Position numbers and translations under genes: made by a program. From CAZVGZ01 sp964627605 (lineage in GTDB: Bacteria; Latescibacterota; MWCZ01; CAZVGZ01), in NCBI GenBank assembly GCA_964627605.1, contig CAZVGZ010000029.1:1-46247 (forward strand): a stretch of 46,247 bases of DNA, read 5' to 3'. The notes beneath the pieces were generated by a model. That model searched no databases. It worked only from the letters and a program-made list of their open reading frames with translations, and was not told where the DNA came from. Within the stretch, counting starts at the first letter, position 1, and each line of letters opens with the position of its first letter. Shown in pieces: positions 16,407-25,397 of this stretch.

Positions 16407-17234
16407 CTAGAATCGCAACGTCAGCACAGCTTTGCCTGGACTGAACGCGGCTGCTACGCGGTCAGTGTTGTCCGACAAAAATAGTGCCTCTGACCAGTAG
16501 TAGAACAGTCCGCCACTTATAGTGCCTATAGCCGCGCCAGAAACCACGTCAGACAGGTGATGCCTGTTGTCGTGTAGCCTGGACCACGAAACGTACGCCG
16601 CCGCCGCGCTAACCAGTGCCGACCCCGATATCGCCAGAGCGGTGTCAGTGGCATCCCGGGATTTTGGTAGCCACCGGTTCCAGATGTTGAGTACCAGATA
16701 GGAGGACGTGGTCCAAGACAGGCTCGCGTGCATTGATGGGAAAGAGCGGCGACCGTAGGCCAGGTCGCGGCCCTGGGCAGCTCTGGCATCATAATCGGGA
16801 CGTTTTCGCCCTATCGCCTGTTTGAGGACCGTCGAGACGAAACCCGTGGCGACGACGGCCTGTACCAACCCTAAACCATGCCTATAATTCCCTTCTGTTA
16901 TCCACCCGTCGCTGGTTGGCACCAACGACACGGCGGCTATCCCTGTCGCCAGCCCCGCCCCCAACCAGGCTCCCGAAACCAGCTCTCGCCGTCTGTAGGC
17001 TTTGTCAACGCTCCCTCCAATAAGTGGAGCATCGACCCAAACATCCTGTCGATAGACAAAAGCTGTGGCACCTGCCATCAGCCCTGTTACTGACCAGCGG
17101 ATGAGTTCGGTTTTGAGGTCCAGGTTTTGTGCCCAACCCGGCTTGTCCGACGCAACTACATTTGTGGCGAACGATAGGATGAGCACAACCGCGACTATCA
17201 TCCACGGTACAGACCACACGCGATAGACCCGCAC
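16407..17234 (-). CDS. Membrane PAP2-family phosphatase
   Basis: 275 residues with an N-terminal membrane segment or signal (MIVAVVLILSFATNVVAS) and several further hydrophobic helices. The three PAP2 motifs are in order: KQAIGRKRPD, RSFPSMHAS (usual PSGH, Gly replaced by Met) and SRLHDNRHHLSD. The family removes phosphate from lipid phosphates such as undecaprenyl pyrophosphate, phosphatidate or lipid A, facing the periplasm. The C-terminus AVLTLRF looks like a strand, as in some outer-membrane-associated members. The start is a GTG at 17234; the Met at 17201 is an alternative. It lies 58 bases upstream of the URO-D-like gene's start, on the same strand. Confidence 0.87.
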   Translation of the reverse strand: MRVYRVWSVPWMIVAVVLILSFATNVVASDKPGWAQNLDLKTELIRWSVTGLMAGATAFVYRQDVWVDAPLIGGSVDKAYRRRELVSGAWLGAGLATGIAAVSLVPTSDGWITEGNYRHGLGLVQAVVATGFVSTVLKQAIGRKRPDYDARAAQGRDLAYGRRSFPSMHASLSWTTSSYLVLNIWNRWLPKSRDATDTALAISGSALVSAAAAYVSWSRLHDNRHHLSDVVSGAAIGTISGGLFYYWSEALFLSDNTDRVAAAFSPGKAVLTLRF

Positions 17235-17312
17235 CCCCTGACGTGGGCCTCCCGATGCGGCTATTATTCGTCGTTCCGTTGAGTATTCTACTCTAATTGG
17301 ACAACCCTTTCC

Positions 17313-18641
17313 ATGAGCACAGAGAGAATAAATACTTTTCCAGAGGCTGAAGCTTACCTAGAATCTCTAATAAACTTCGAGAAGGCGCCGGGATTCGACT
17401 ACGCTGAGTCCCTAAAGCTAGACCGAGTATTCGAATTACTTAGTGCCACCGGCGACCCCCATTTAGACCTCCGATCTATCCAGATTGCTGGCACCAAAGG
17501 CAAGGGTTCCACAGCTATCTACCTTGATGCTCTTCTAAGAGCGCACGGCCTCAACACAGGTCTCTATACATCGCCGCACCTAATCACCTTCCTCGAACGC
17601 ATCAGGCTCTCTGGGCAGATGGTACCCAAAGAAAAATTCACCCGATGGCTGGGCCTGATGCAACCGGATATCGAAAACCGAAAGACCACCCATCCAGAGG
17701 AGCACTACTCATTCTTCGATGTTTTGACCGCGCTGGCGCTCTCTGTCTTCAAAGAAACTAACGTTGACTATTCGGTCCTGGAAACCGGCATGGGTGGGCG
17801 CCTGGATGCCACGAATGTCGTTAGCCCCGATGTTTCGGTCGTCACCTCCATCGCTCTTGAGCACACTCAACACTTGGGATCGACCCTATCAGAGATCGCC
17901 AGCGAAAAGGCTGGTATCATCAAGCGTGGTGCCAAAATTGTGCTGGCAGAGCAGCCTGACGAGGCGATGTCGGTGCTGATGAAAGCGAGCCAGGATACCG
18001 GTAACATCCCATGGGTAATCGGCAGAGATATCCTTGTTACTCGAAAAAGCTCTGTACTGTGCGATATTGAGGTAGACGGTCGTCGGTTCGACGAGATGTT
18101 TCTTAAAGGATGGGGCCCTCACCAGCAGGACAATGCCGCCTGCGCTATCGCTGCGATGTGCGCAGCGGGGATTGATCCCGATATCGACGCCACGAGAGAT
18201 ATTTTGGCTAGTGTAGTTCTGCCGGGCCGCGTGCAGTTAGTTCACAGCAATCCCGATGTGGTGGTAGACCCGGCGCACACCGACCAATCAGCGGGCCTGT
18301 TGTTTCAGGCGATCAAGCACCGGTGGCCCCACCGACGCTGGGTACTGGTGTTCGGCTGCGGGAGGGACAAGCGAGCTGACATGATGGCGAGCCACTTCGC
18401 CCCGCACTGCTCCGCGGTGATTCTACCAGACGAAACTCACTCACCTAGAGCGATGCCCAACGAAGAGGTTGTCGAGATTTTCGGCGCGTACGATACTGAC
18501 GTTGTGAGCGCACCATCGGTGAGTGATGCTCTTGGATATGCTGAAGAGCGTGCGACAGGCGGAGAAATTATCGTAGCGACGGGTTCGTTCATAGTTGTCG
18601 GCGAAGCAATGTCAAAATATGGAGCGGATGTTACTATATGA
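17313..18641 (+). CDS. folC: Folylpolyglutamate/dihydrofolate synthase
   Basis: 442 residues, usual length. Seen: the ATP-binding loop IAGTKGKGSTAIYL (about 52-65), TSPHLITFLERIRLSG, ETGMGGRLDATNV, and the Mur-ligase-like ALEHTQHLGSTLSEIASEKAGIIK split over two strands and a helix. It adds glutamate to folates in the cytosol. The reading frame is clean. It is divergent from the PAP2 gene and convergent with dnaG. Confidence 0.93.
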   Translation: MSTERINTFPEAEAYLESLINFEKAPGFDYAESLKLDRVFELLSATGDPHLDLRSIQIAGTKGKGSTAIYLDALLRAHGLNTGLYTSPHLITFLERIRLSGQMVPKEKFTRWLGLMQPDIENRKTTHPEEHYSFFDVLTALALSVFKETNVDYSVLETGMGGRLDATNVVSPDVSVVTSIALEHTQHLGSTLSEIASEKAGIIKRGAKIVLAEQPDEAMSVLMKASQDTGNIPWVIGRDILVTRKSSVLCDIEVDGRRFDEMFLKGWGPHQQDNAACAIAAMCAAGIDPDIDATRDILASVVLPGRVQLVHSNPDVVVDPAHTDQSAGLLFQAIKHRWPHRRWVLVFGCGRDKRADMMASHFAPHCSAVILPDETHSPRAMPNEEVVEIFGAYDTDVVSAPSVSDALGYAEERATGGEIIVATGSFIVVGEAMSKYGADVTI

Positions 18642-18708
18642 TTTCTCTATACTTACAAAAGTGTGCACAGCAATCGAAGATTTTTTTCGAATTTTTTCCG
18701 CTCTGGAT

Positions 18709-18737
18709 TTGCACCCTTTCCGATGTGCGTGTATATT
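18709..18737 (+). promoter_or_regulatory. Strong sigma-70-type promoter of an orphan small transcript
   Basis: TTGCAC (18709-18714), exact 17-base spacer, TATATT (18732-18737). Initiation would fall near 18743-18745. It lies 68 bases after folC, and no protein gene lies downstream on this strand before the convergent dnaG end. Confidence 0.62.
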
Positions 18738-18742
18738 ATTTG

Positions 18743-18830
18743 GCAGAGGACGCGGCCAATACCGGCGGGCTGCGTGCCTTAGAAGAGGGATGCTCTGCGG
18801 ATAACCCGTTTGCGTCCCTCTTCTTCTTTT
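18743..18830 (+). ncRNA. Candidate small RNA between folC and dnaG
   Basis: About 88 bases bounded by the promoter at 18709-18737 and an intrinsic terminator ending near 18830. No open frame longer than four codons fits inside. The 5' half can form ACGC/GCGT and GCC/GGC pairings around AATACC. GCAGAG at the 5' end (18743-18749 region) is complementary to CTCTGC at 18793-18798, which lies in the terminator loop. This would allow a pseudoknot or an alternative fold that competes with termination. It is not 4.5S, 6S, tmRNA or RNase P RNA by any motif I can see. Function unknown. Confidence 0.45.
18782..18830 (+). terminator. Intrinsic terminator with long stem
   Basis: GAAGAGGGATGC (18782-18793) pairs with GCGTCCCTCTTC (18812-18823), 12 bp with one G-T wobble, followed by the T-rich TTCTTTT. 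It closes the candidate small RNA and could also serve folC read-through. Confidence 0.7.
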
Positions 18831-18964
18831 GTGCCGATTACAGGACTTGAAGGTGGTTTTGACGTGTTATGGACGCCAGGGGAGCGCCCTGCACAGCAGT
18901 GTCCCTCGCTGTCAAGATATACATCAGTTAAGATGTGCGGATCGAGATCAGCCTGCACTTCCTC

Positions 18965-20770
18965 TTAACTCGCCTCATTTTTTCTGATAAGCTCGCTTAG
19001 TTCGACACGCTGCATCGACAAGTCGCTCAGCCCCTTGAGTACATCTCTGTGCTCCTTGCTCCCAGCTTTGAGGCCGTCAAGCCTGGCGTCTAGGTTCGAC
19101 ATCTCCACATCGACCGACTCTATCCTCAATCTTCTGATCTGCTTGCGCGCTTCGTCCAGCCCAGTCTTGCCCAAAGTAAACTGGGCCAACTCAGCGACAG
19201 CGCGGGTTTCTCGTGGATCGGTATCCTGACCCATCACCAGGGTGGCTGACGGCTGATCGCCTGTTCTGCTTAGTTCTATCAGTTTTTGGGCGATCCGCTT
19301 TCCTAATTCGTCGGAAAATCCATCTACCCCAACGATCTCATCCACTTCTAGACAGACATCTGGCTGGTCGAGCATCAGCGCCAACATCCTCTTTTGCCAG
19401 TCAGGTGCGCGCCAGCCCACCGACTCCTGCGGGACTTCGGCTGATGGCTCCTGCCGTGTCCGACCGCCCTGTTTGCGCCTCGACAGCGCCTTGAGCACAA
19501 GGTTTTCGTCCACCGCCGCACGATCGGCTATCTCATGGACATGCATGCGGCTTTTCATGTCGTCGCCAACAAGCGCCACCGAGTCGAGCATGTCAGCAAC
19601 CACAGCATGGCGGCCTTCCACGGTATCAGTTCCGTGCTCCAAAGCTGAGCGGTCCCATTTGAATGCCAGAAAATCCTGCGCTTTGTCCACCATTAGGTTC
19701 AACGCGTCAGGGCCATTTTTAGAGACGAATGAGTCTGGATCTTCGCCCTCAGGAAGAAGCACAACACTTGGCGAGACGCCTCCCTCAAGCAGCGTGTCCC
19801 CAGCCTTCAGTGCCGCTGCGACACCAGCGGTATCTCCATCAAAGACCACGATAATGTTTTCGGCATAGCGGCCAAGTGTTTTGCCGTGTTCCGGTGTAAG
19901 CGCGGTGCCGCAGGTGGCTACGACTGCTTCAATGCCCTCCTGGGAAAGCCTCAATACATCCATATACCCCTCAACCACCAGAAGTCGTTTCTCCTTTCTA
20001 ATGGCGTCGCTTGCTTCTCTTAGGCCGTACAGCGCCTTGGATTTATTGTATATATCGGTTTCCGACGAGTTAAGGTATTTTGGCTGACCGTCGGGGTCGA
20101 GTGTGCGGGCACCGAACGCCACTGGTCGACCGCTGGCGTTCGTAATAGTAAAAACCAGCCTCTCTCTAAATCGGTCGTAATAGCCACCTCTTTCGTTCTG
20201 CACCACCAGACCGGCTTTGCTTAGAATCTCAGGCGTGAAGTCTTGTTCTTTGGCGGAGTCAAGAAGCGTATTCCAACCTGGCGGCGCCCAGCCTAACCTG
20301 AATCTCTTGGCGGTCTGCCCTGTCACGCCCCTATCTTTGAGATAGTCCTGCGCTTTGGCAGCGGATTGGGAGCTTTTCAGAGAGCGCTCGTACAGCTCGC
20401 AGGCGATAGAGTTGGCTTGATATATCGCGTCCAGCACTTCGCCGGTGCGGCGCGACGATTCGCTGGACTCACCCTTGGGCAGCGCCACGCCTGAACGTTC
20501 AGCCAGCGTTCTAAGCGCCTCAGGAAAACTTACTTTGTCCATCTCCATTACAAACGTAAATACATCTCCACCAGCACCGCAGCCAAAGCAGTGAAATATC
20601 TGCCGCGCTGGGTTCACGTTGAACGACGGAGTCTTTTCCTGATGAAACGGGCACAGAGCAATGTAGTTTTGGCCGCGCTGCTTTAGCGGCAATCTTTCGC
20701 CGACTATCTCTACCAGGTCCACTAACTGGCGTACCTGCTTTTTGGTATCTTCATTCGGCATCGGCTGCAC
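18965..20770 (-). CDS. dnaG: DNA primase
   Basis: 601 residues. N-terminal CHC2 zinc finger: CPFHQEKTPSF followed by FHCFGCGAGGD. Central RNA-polymerase and TOPRIM parts: LVVEGYMDV (catalytic Glu) and VVFDGDTAG (DxD). The C-terminal region would bind the DnaB helicase. It makes RNA primers at the replication fork. The start is the GTG at 20770 or the ATG at 20761; neither has a clear ribosome-binding site. In many bacteria dnaG sits beside rpoD in the macromolecular-synthesis operon, but here the sigma gene is 7 kb away on the other strand. Confidence 0.96.
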   Translation of the reverse strand: MQPMPNEDTKKQVRQLVDLVEIVGERLPLKQRGQNYIALCPFHQEKTPSFNVNPARQIFHCFGCGAGGDVFTFVMEMDKVSFPEALRTLAERSGVALPKGESSESSRRTGEVLDAIYQANSIACELYERSLKSSQSAAKAQDYLKDRGVTGQTAKRFRLGWAPPGWNTLLDSAKEQDFTPEILSKAGLVVQNERGGYYDRFRERLVFTITNASGRPVAFGARTLDPDGQPKYLNSSETDIYNKSKALYGLREASDAIRKEKRLLVVEGYMDVLRLSQEGIEAVVATCGTALTPEHGKTLGRYAENIIVVFDGDTAGVAAALKAGDTLLEGGVSPSVVLLPEGEDPDSFVSKNGPDALNLMVDKAQDFLAFKWDRSALEHGTDTVEGRHAVVADMLDSVALVGDDMKSRMHVHEIADRAAVDENLVLKALSRRKQGGRTRQEPSAEVPQESVGWRAPDWQKRMLALMLDQPDVCLEVDEIVGVDGFSDELGKRIAQKLIELSRTGDQPSATLVMGQDTDPRETRAVAELAQFTLGKTGLDEARKQIRRLRIESVDVEMSNLDARLDGLKAGSKEHRDVLKGLSDLSMQRVELSELIRKNEAS

Positions 20771-20925
20771 CGGTGTTAGATAAGCCCGTCTCGCGCGCTT
20801 TGCTGTAGGGGATCAAACCCCGTTATGTTCAGAAAAAATATCGCACAATCTATTCTCTGTGAATAAGAGTAATATACCCGAAGGCGACCTGCTTTCTCAT
20901 CTCCCAAACGAACCGATGATACCTG

Positions 20926-22986
20926 ATGCGCGCTAAAAGAATTCAGATTACCCTTCATCGACCTTTCCTACTCTTTCTGGCGCTAGCCGCAGCAGTCGCG
21001 ACCGCAACCGCCGATTCTTCAGAATACGGACAGATGACCGGAAAATGGTGGACTGATCCGTCGGAATCCCCGCTGGAGTTTCCCCGGGGCACTACCTGCA
21101 TTGAGGGAACCGGGGATGGCGTTATATACGCAGCAGGAAGAGGTTGGGTGGCGGTAAGGCGGTTGAGTCGTTGGCGTCGGCGTACGGTGGAAGGACTCGG
21201 GCGGGCCACAGCGATTACGACGCTTGGCGATGGAAATCTCTGGGTGAGCGACAGGCGCGGCATAGTCAATCTGGACAGCGATCTGGATGTGCTATCAAAT
21301 ACCGACATGGAACGCCGTGAAATTCGCGACATCGCAGTGACTGACGAAAGACATATCTGGATAGCCTCTCAACACGAGTTGGCGATATATACCGGCTACA
21401 AATGGAAGCCGTGTATACGCGAGCCGCTTCACCGTGGCGACATGCGCGCTGCGGCGCTGGATGCTACCGGACTTTTGTGGGTGGGAACCAGTTTCGGCGT
21501 GGCGATCTACGACCGTGAAGGGTATATCGAGGTGCTGGATGGCGACGATGGATTGCCAGATGAACAGGTAACATCGATAACTCTCGCTGGCAATGGTGAC
21601 GTGTGGATCGGCAGCGAGGGCGGGCTTACCCGTCTTAGGGACGGGCGCTACACTTTTTTTAGCGGTCGGCGTTGGTTTCCGAGAAGAACGACGAGAGTGA
21701 CTAGCGTCGCGGTCGATGGCGAGGGACAAGTGTGGGCGCTCAGCGAGCATGGAGTATCGGTGTTTCGCGAAACACCGATGACTCTTGCCCGTAAAGCAGC
21801 GCTCCTTGATTGGCGACTGGAGGAGCGTCACGTCCGCGACGGATACATCGCGTTTACCCGGTATGAGACGCCAGGGGACACAAGCTCCCCAAGACATCCG
21901 GAAATCAGTGACAACGACGGGCTTTGGACATCGCTATACGTCGCAACCGCCGCGTATCAGTACGCTGTCACCAAAGACCCGAAGGTCAGAACGCGCGGAT
22001 GGCGGTCGTGCGAGGCGCTCCTCAATCTTGAGAGACGCTCCACGATCGACGGCTTTCCGGCCCGGGCCTCAGTCCCGGTCGATAACCCCTATGGTGCAAT
22101 CGTGCGGTTCAACTGGCATCTGTCCGCTGACGGCAAATGGATATGGAAGGGCGACACATCCACAGATGAGTTGGACGGACATTACTACGCGTATGCACTG
22201 TACTATGATCTCGCCGCCACGGACGACCAGAAAAGCCAGATCACAGCGGTTGTCAGGCGGATAACCGACCATATGCTCGCCAACGACTACAACCTCATCG
22301 ATCTGGACGGGCAGCACACAACCTGGGCGGTTCACTCACCCTTTATGCTCGACGGTACCTGGGGGTTTCACCGGGGGCTGAACTCACTTGAGATGCTCAG
22401 CCATCTAAAAGTGGCTCACCACATCACAGGTGACGAGAAATACGATAGGGAATACCAGAAACTCATAACGAAATTCAGGTTTCACCAGAATGCCATCACC
22501 GTCCGACAGCTTTGGCCCGGAGAGGACAATCACAGCGACGATGAGCTCATCGTCCTGGCGTTTGACCCGATATTGAGGTATGAGACCGATCCTGCCATAA
22601 GGCGCGTCATTCTCTTGGGGATGGAACAGACCTACAATATTCTCAAAGAAAAGCGTGGTGCTTGGTTTAACTACATCTATCAAGCTGCCACCGGTCGCAC
22701 TGCCGACCCTCACGGATCGAGACTCTGGTTGGAGAGGTTGCCGATGTCTCAGATAAGGTGGGGATACGATCACCGCCTGCGCGAGGATGTCCATGTCGAT
22801 CCCCAATGGGTTGAGGCGGGCAGACCGAGGCTCAACCGTCCGCTCGGACCGCATGAGACTGAGTGGGCGCGTTGGACGTCCAACCCATACCAACTCGGCA
22901 ATGGCGGCGGAGGTACCGAGGAGGGGGACGGCGTGGTTTTTCTCCTACCCTACTGGATGGGACGCTACCACGGTTGGATTGAGTAG
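20926..22986 (+). CDS. Secreted beta-propeller plus alpha/alpha-toroid protein
   Basis: 686 residues. A signal peptide (FLLFLALAAAVATATA, cleavage before DSS) is followed by about five short repeats built on 'G.LWVG...Gv...' (NLWVSDRRGI, HIWIASQHEL, LLWVGTSFGVAIY, DVWIGSEGGLTRL, QVWALSEHGVSVF), as in two-component-regulator propellers, to about residue 280. The second half has helix pairs typical of six-hairpin glycosidases (NDGLWTSLYVATAAYQYAVT, DELDGHYYAYALYYD, WAVHSPFMLDG, LEMLSHLKVAHHITGD). No kinase follows, so it is not a sensor. A periplasmic or surface glycan-acting role is likely but the catalytic residues are not assigned. The reading frame is undamaged. Confidence 0.75.
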   Translation: MRAKRIQITLHRPFLLFLALAAAVATATADSSEYGQMTGKWWTDPSESPLEFPRGTTCIEGTGDGVIYAAGRGWVAVRRLSRWRRRTVEGLGRATAITTLGDGNLWVSDRRGIVNLDSDLDVLSNTDMERREIRDIAVTDERHIWIASQHELAIYTGYKWKPCIREPLHRGDMRAAALDATGLLWVGTSFGVAIYDREGYIEVLDGDDGLPDEQVTSITLAGNGDVWIGSEGGLTRLRDGRYTFFSGRRWFPRRTTRVTSVAVDGEGQVWALSEHGVSVFRETPMTLARKAALLDWRLEERHVRDGYIAFTRYETPGDTSSPRHPEISDNDGLWTSLYVATAAYQYAVTKDPKVRTRGWRSCEALLNLERRSTIDGFPARASVPVDNPYGAIVRFNWHLSADGKWIWKGDTSTDELDGHYYAYALYYDLAATDDQKSQITAVVRRITDHMLANDYNLIDLDGQHTTWAVHSPFMLDGTWGFHRGLNSLEMLSHLKVAHHITGDEKYDREYQKLITKFRFHQNAITVRQLWPGEDNHSDDELIVLAFDPILRYETDPAIRRVILLGMEQTYNILKEKRGAWFNYIYQAATGRTADPHGSRLWLERLPMSQIRWGYDHRLREDVHVDPQWVEAGRPRLNRPLGPHETEWARWTSNPYQLGNGGGGTEEGDGVVFLLPYWMGRYHGWIE

Positions 22987-23058
22987 CCAGCATATCGTGA
23001 GGGACGTCAGGCACCGCATGGTAGAGCATTCAGATCGACTCGGAGGGGATTTCTGGAG

Positions 23059-23991
23059 ATGAGAGATTCATGCGTCAAACTGTCTGCGTTTATTGCTGCG
23101 TGCTGGATCATAGCCTGCTCGGAACCGGTTACCGGAGCGGGTGTTTCGGACCCACCGCTGTTTGATGGTGAGACGGCCTACGACTACTTGGTGGCGCAGT
23201 GTGATTTCGGTCCGCGTAACCCTGGTTCGGCTGGTGCCGCGAATACCTTTGTCTATCTCAGCATCCACTTTAAGGCCCGTGCCGACACAGTTCTCTACCA
23301 GCAGTTCACTCACATCGACGCCTACGGGCAGCAGGTGCCGACGATGACAAATATCATCGCCCGGTATCGCCCCGAACTGACCGACCGGTACCTGTTTTGC
23401 GCCCACTGGGACACGCGGCCTCGTGCGGATCGAGATTCCGACCCCTCTGTTCGGGATCTACCCATAATCGGTGCCAACGACGGTGCTTCTGGCGTGGCGG
23501 TTCTGATGGCTCTCGCAGACATGTTGAAGCAGAGCGAACCCCTAATGGGAGTGGATCTGGTAATGTTCGATGGCGAAGATTATGGCGAGGCGCGCAATGT
23601 AAGCACCGACTATTTCCTTGGGGCAAAGTGGTTTGCGTCACAATGGCCTGATTATAGACCGAGTTTGGGCGTCCTGTTGGACATGGTGGGCGATTCGGAT
23701 CTGCTGATCCCCAAAGACCCCACCAGCGTTGCGTTGGCACCACGGATCGTCGAACGGGTCTGGCGAGCGGCACAGCTCGAGGGCGTATTTCAGTTTGCGT
23801 CATTCTCCGGCCCATGGATTTCTGACGACCATGTCCCTCTCCTCGAAGCTGGTATCAAGACGATCGACTTGATTGATTTTAGCTACCCATATTGGCATAC
23901 GCAGCAAGACACCCCGGACAAATGCTCACCAGCGAGCCTTCAGGCTGTAGGCTCCGTTCTGACACGGTTGATCTATGATCCCGACGTCTAG
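23059..23991 (+). CDS. M28-family metallopeptidase/glutaminyl cyclase-like lipoprotein
   Basis: 310 residues. The N-terminal hydrophobic segment ends in WIIACS, a lipobox, so the protein is probably anchored in the periplasm. Metal-site motifs in order: FCAHWDTRP, GANDGASG, FDGEDYGE, LLDMVGD, SDDHVPLLEAG and YWHTQQDT. This is the layout of M28 aminopeptidases and of glutaminyl-peptide cyclotransferases; AHWDTRP and DDHVPLL with YWHT are closest to the cyclases. GGAGGGG at 23042-23048 supports the ATG. Its 3' end overlaps the start of the broken helix-hairpin-helix gene by 17 bases. Confidence 0.88.
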   Translation: MRDSCVKLSAFIAACWIIACSEPVTGAGVSDPPLFDGETAYDYLVAQCDFGPRNPGSAGAANTFVYLSIHFKARADTVLYQQFTHIDAYGQQVPTMTNIIARYRPELTDRYLFCAHWDTRPRADRDSDPSVRDLPIIGANDGASGVAVLMALADMLKQSEPLMGVDLVMFDGEDYGEARNVSTDYFLGAKWFASQWPDYRPSLGVLLDMVGDSDLLIPKDPTSVALAPRIVERVWRAAQLEGVFQFASFSGPWISDDHVPLLEAGIKTIDLIDFSYPYWHTQQDTPDKCSPASLQAVGSVLTRLIYDPDV

Positions 23992-24403
23992 AAGAGAAGA
24001 AGAGAAACAGGGCCCTTTCACCGCACGCGAGCGAAGAGCGTTGTTCGTGCTTGCCGCCTGCCTTGCCGTGGCACTGGGGCTTCGTGAAGTCCGCTCGTCG
24101 GCCCGCCCCCAACGACCGGCAGAGAAGGTAGGGGTGGCAAAAAGCGCCGTTCCTGTGCCCATGGTCGAGCCAGAAAAGCTGGTGAGTGCCAAATTTAACC
24201 TGAATAGCGCTACCTCCGAGGATCTGGAGACGCTTCCAGGAATCGGACCAGTCCTGGCAAAACGGATAGTCTAAGATCGCAAAAAGAACGGCCGCTACGT
24301 TCAGGCACGGAATCTGACCCGCGTAAGGGGAATTAGCCCAAAAACCGTATCGCATTTCGCGAACCTGGTCGTCGCTGGTGCGTCGATGGATTCATCGAGA
24401 TGA
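23975..24403 (+). pseudogene. ComEA-like helix-hairpin-helix protein, internal TAA
   Basis: The product starts with a short basic tail, one membrane segment (ALFVLAACLAVALGL) and a linker. Then comes NLNSATSEDLETLPGIGPVLAKRIV, the first half of a ComEA/T2SK-type DNA-binding HhH domain. A TAA at 24272-24274 stops it. The same frame continues DRKKNGRYVQARNLTRVRGI to the proper end at 24401-24403, exactly the second half of the domain. Only one base separates the broken gene from an intact one. The final TGA overlaps the next ATG as ATGA, an operon junction that shows the downstream stop was the original one. ComEA-type proteins bind incoming DNA in competence; no com genes are nearby. Confidence 0.78.
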
Positions 24404-24711
24404 ACCAACGTTTTTTACTGCTCTGGGTTTTCGGTCTGCTGGCCTTGTTGGGGGTTCTTTCCTTCCCACCGCTGTTGGCCCACAAATCCGCTCAAGACAC
24501 CGCCGCGTGTTCACTAAGGCGGGCTGAGGCGGACGCCGTGTTGGTTATTTGGGGCATCAGCGAGCTGCCTGGCGGGTTAGAGCGGTTCACCTGCCCGAGG
24601 AACGGCGAACCGTTTTGGATCGGATCTGACTCAACGGCTCAATGCCCCAATGGCCACGGTGTTGGGCTCCCGAGCAGAGGTGAATGGTTCTCTTTCGACC
24701 GCTCGCGTTGA
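24400..24711 (+). CDS. Small exported or membrane-anchored protein with Cys pairs, unrecognised
   Basis: 103 residues. One N-terminal hydrophobic helix (FLLLWVFGLLALLGVLSFP) acts as signal or anchor. The C-terminal part has two Cys-containing knuckles, FTCPRNGEPFW and AQCPNGHG, spaced like a small zinc ribbon, plus one further Cys. It starts inside the stop of the HhH gene (ATGA), so was co-translated with it. I do not recognise a family. A pilin-like or envelope-associated role would fit the anchor, but nothing shows it. Confidence 0.6.
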   Translation: MNQRFLLLWVFGLLALLGVLSFPPLLAHKSAQDTAACSLRRAEADAVLVIWGISELPGGLERFTCPRNGEPFWIGSDSTAQCPNGHGVGLPSRGEWFSFDRSR

Positions 24712-24812
24712 CACGTTGTCTTCGAGCCAGGGCTTGTCTCCAACCGTGTTTTTCGGGTAATTTTCGTGCTGGAACCGCATCACAGAATCTGAACCCATTT
24801 AGAGATCGACCG

Positions 24813-25313
24813 ATGACATCTGCTCGCCTGCACCGGGGAGTCTATCCCGGCACTTTTGATCCTTTGACGCTCGGCCACCTGGACATCATCACCAGGGCGA
24901 GCGGGCTGTTTGAGGAGACGATTCTTTCTGTGGCCGATTCCCGCCAGGGAGCGCTTTTCAGCGTTGACGAGCGAGTCGAGATGGCGCGCGAAGCGGTCTC
25001 TGGGTTAGATGGGGTGAAAGTGGGGTCATTCGCTGGCTTGCTTGTCGATCACGTCCATGAACTGGGTACTACATACGTGATAAGAGGGCTAAGGGCGGTC
25101 AGCGATTTCGAGTTTGAGCTGTCCATGGCGCTCACCAACCGTTCTATGGACCCCGATTTCGACACGATTTTTCTGGTAGCCAGCAGTGAGTTCATCTTTT
25201 TGTCCGCTAGCGTTGTAAGAGAGGTCGCGACCCTTGGTGGCGACATCAGCAAGATGGTGCCCAAAACCGTTGCTGACCATTTGGCCCGCAAATTTCCCAG
25301 CCCGACATCCTAG
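24813..25313 (+). CDS. coaD: Phosphopantetheine adenylyltransferase
   Basis: 166 residues, normal length. Seen: GVYPGTFDPLTLGHLDII (the T/HxGH nucleotidyl-transferase motif), VIRGLRAVSDFEFE (phosphopantetheine and ATP contacts) and SSEFIFLSASVVREVA in place of the usual SSTLVRE-type motif. It makes dephospho-CoA, the penultimate step of CoA synthesis. The ATG at 24813 is chosen because the family begins here; the frame is open upstream without conservation. Confidence 0.95.
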   Translation: MTSARLHRGVYPGTFDPLTLGHLDIITRASGLFEETILSVADSRQGALFSVDERVEMAREAVSGLDGVKVGSFAGLLVDHVHELGTTYVIRGLRAVSDFEFELSMALTNRSMDPDFDTIFLVASSEFIFLSASVVREVATLGGDISKMVPKTVADHLARKFPSPTS

Positions 25314-25397
25314 AATATCAGCCCGACCGCCCTATTTCTGTGACGACAATCAGCGCTGTCAAGATAGAACTGACCTCAAAAGCCGGATCCCGTCCCG

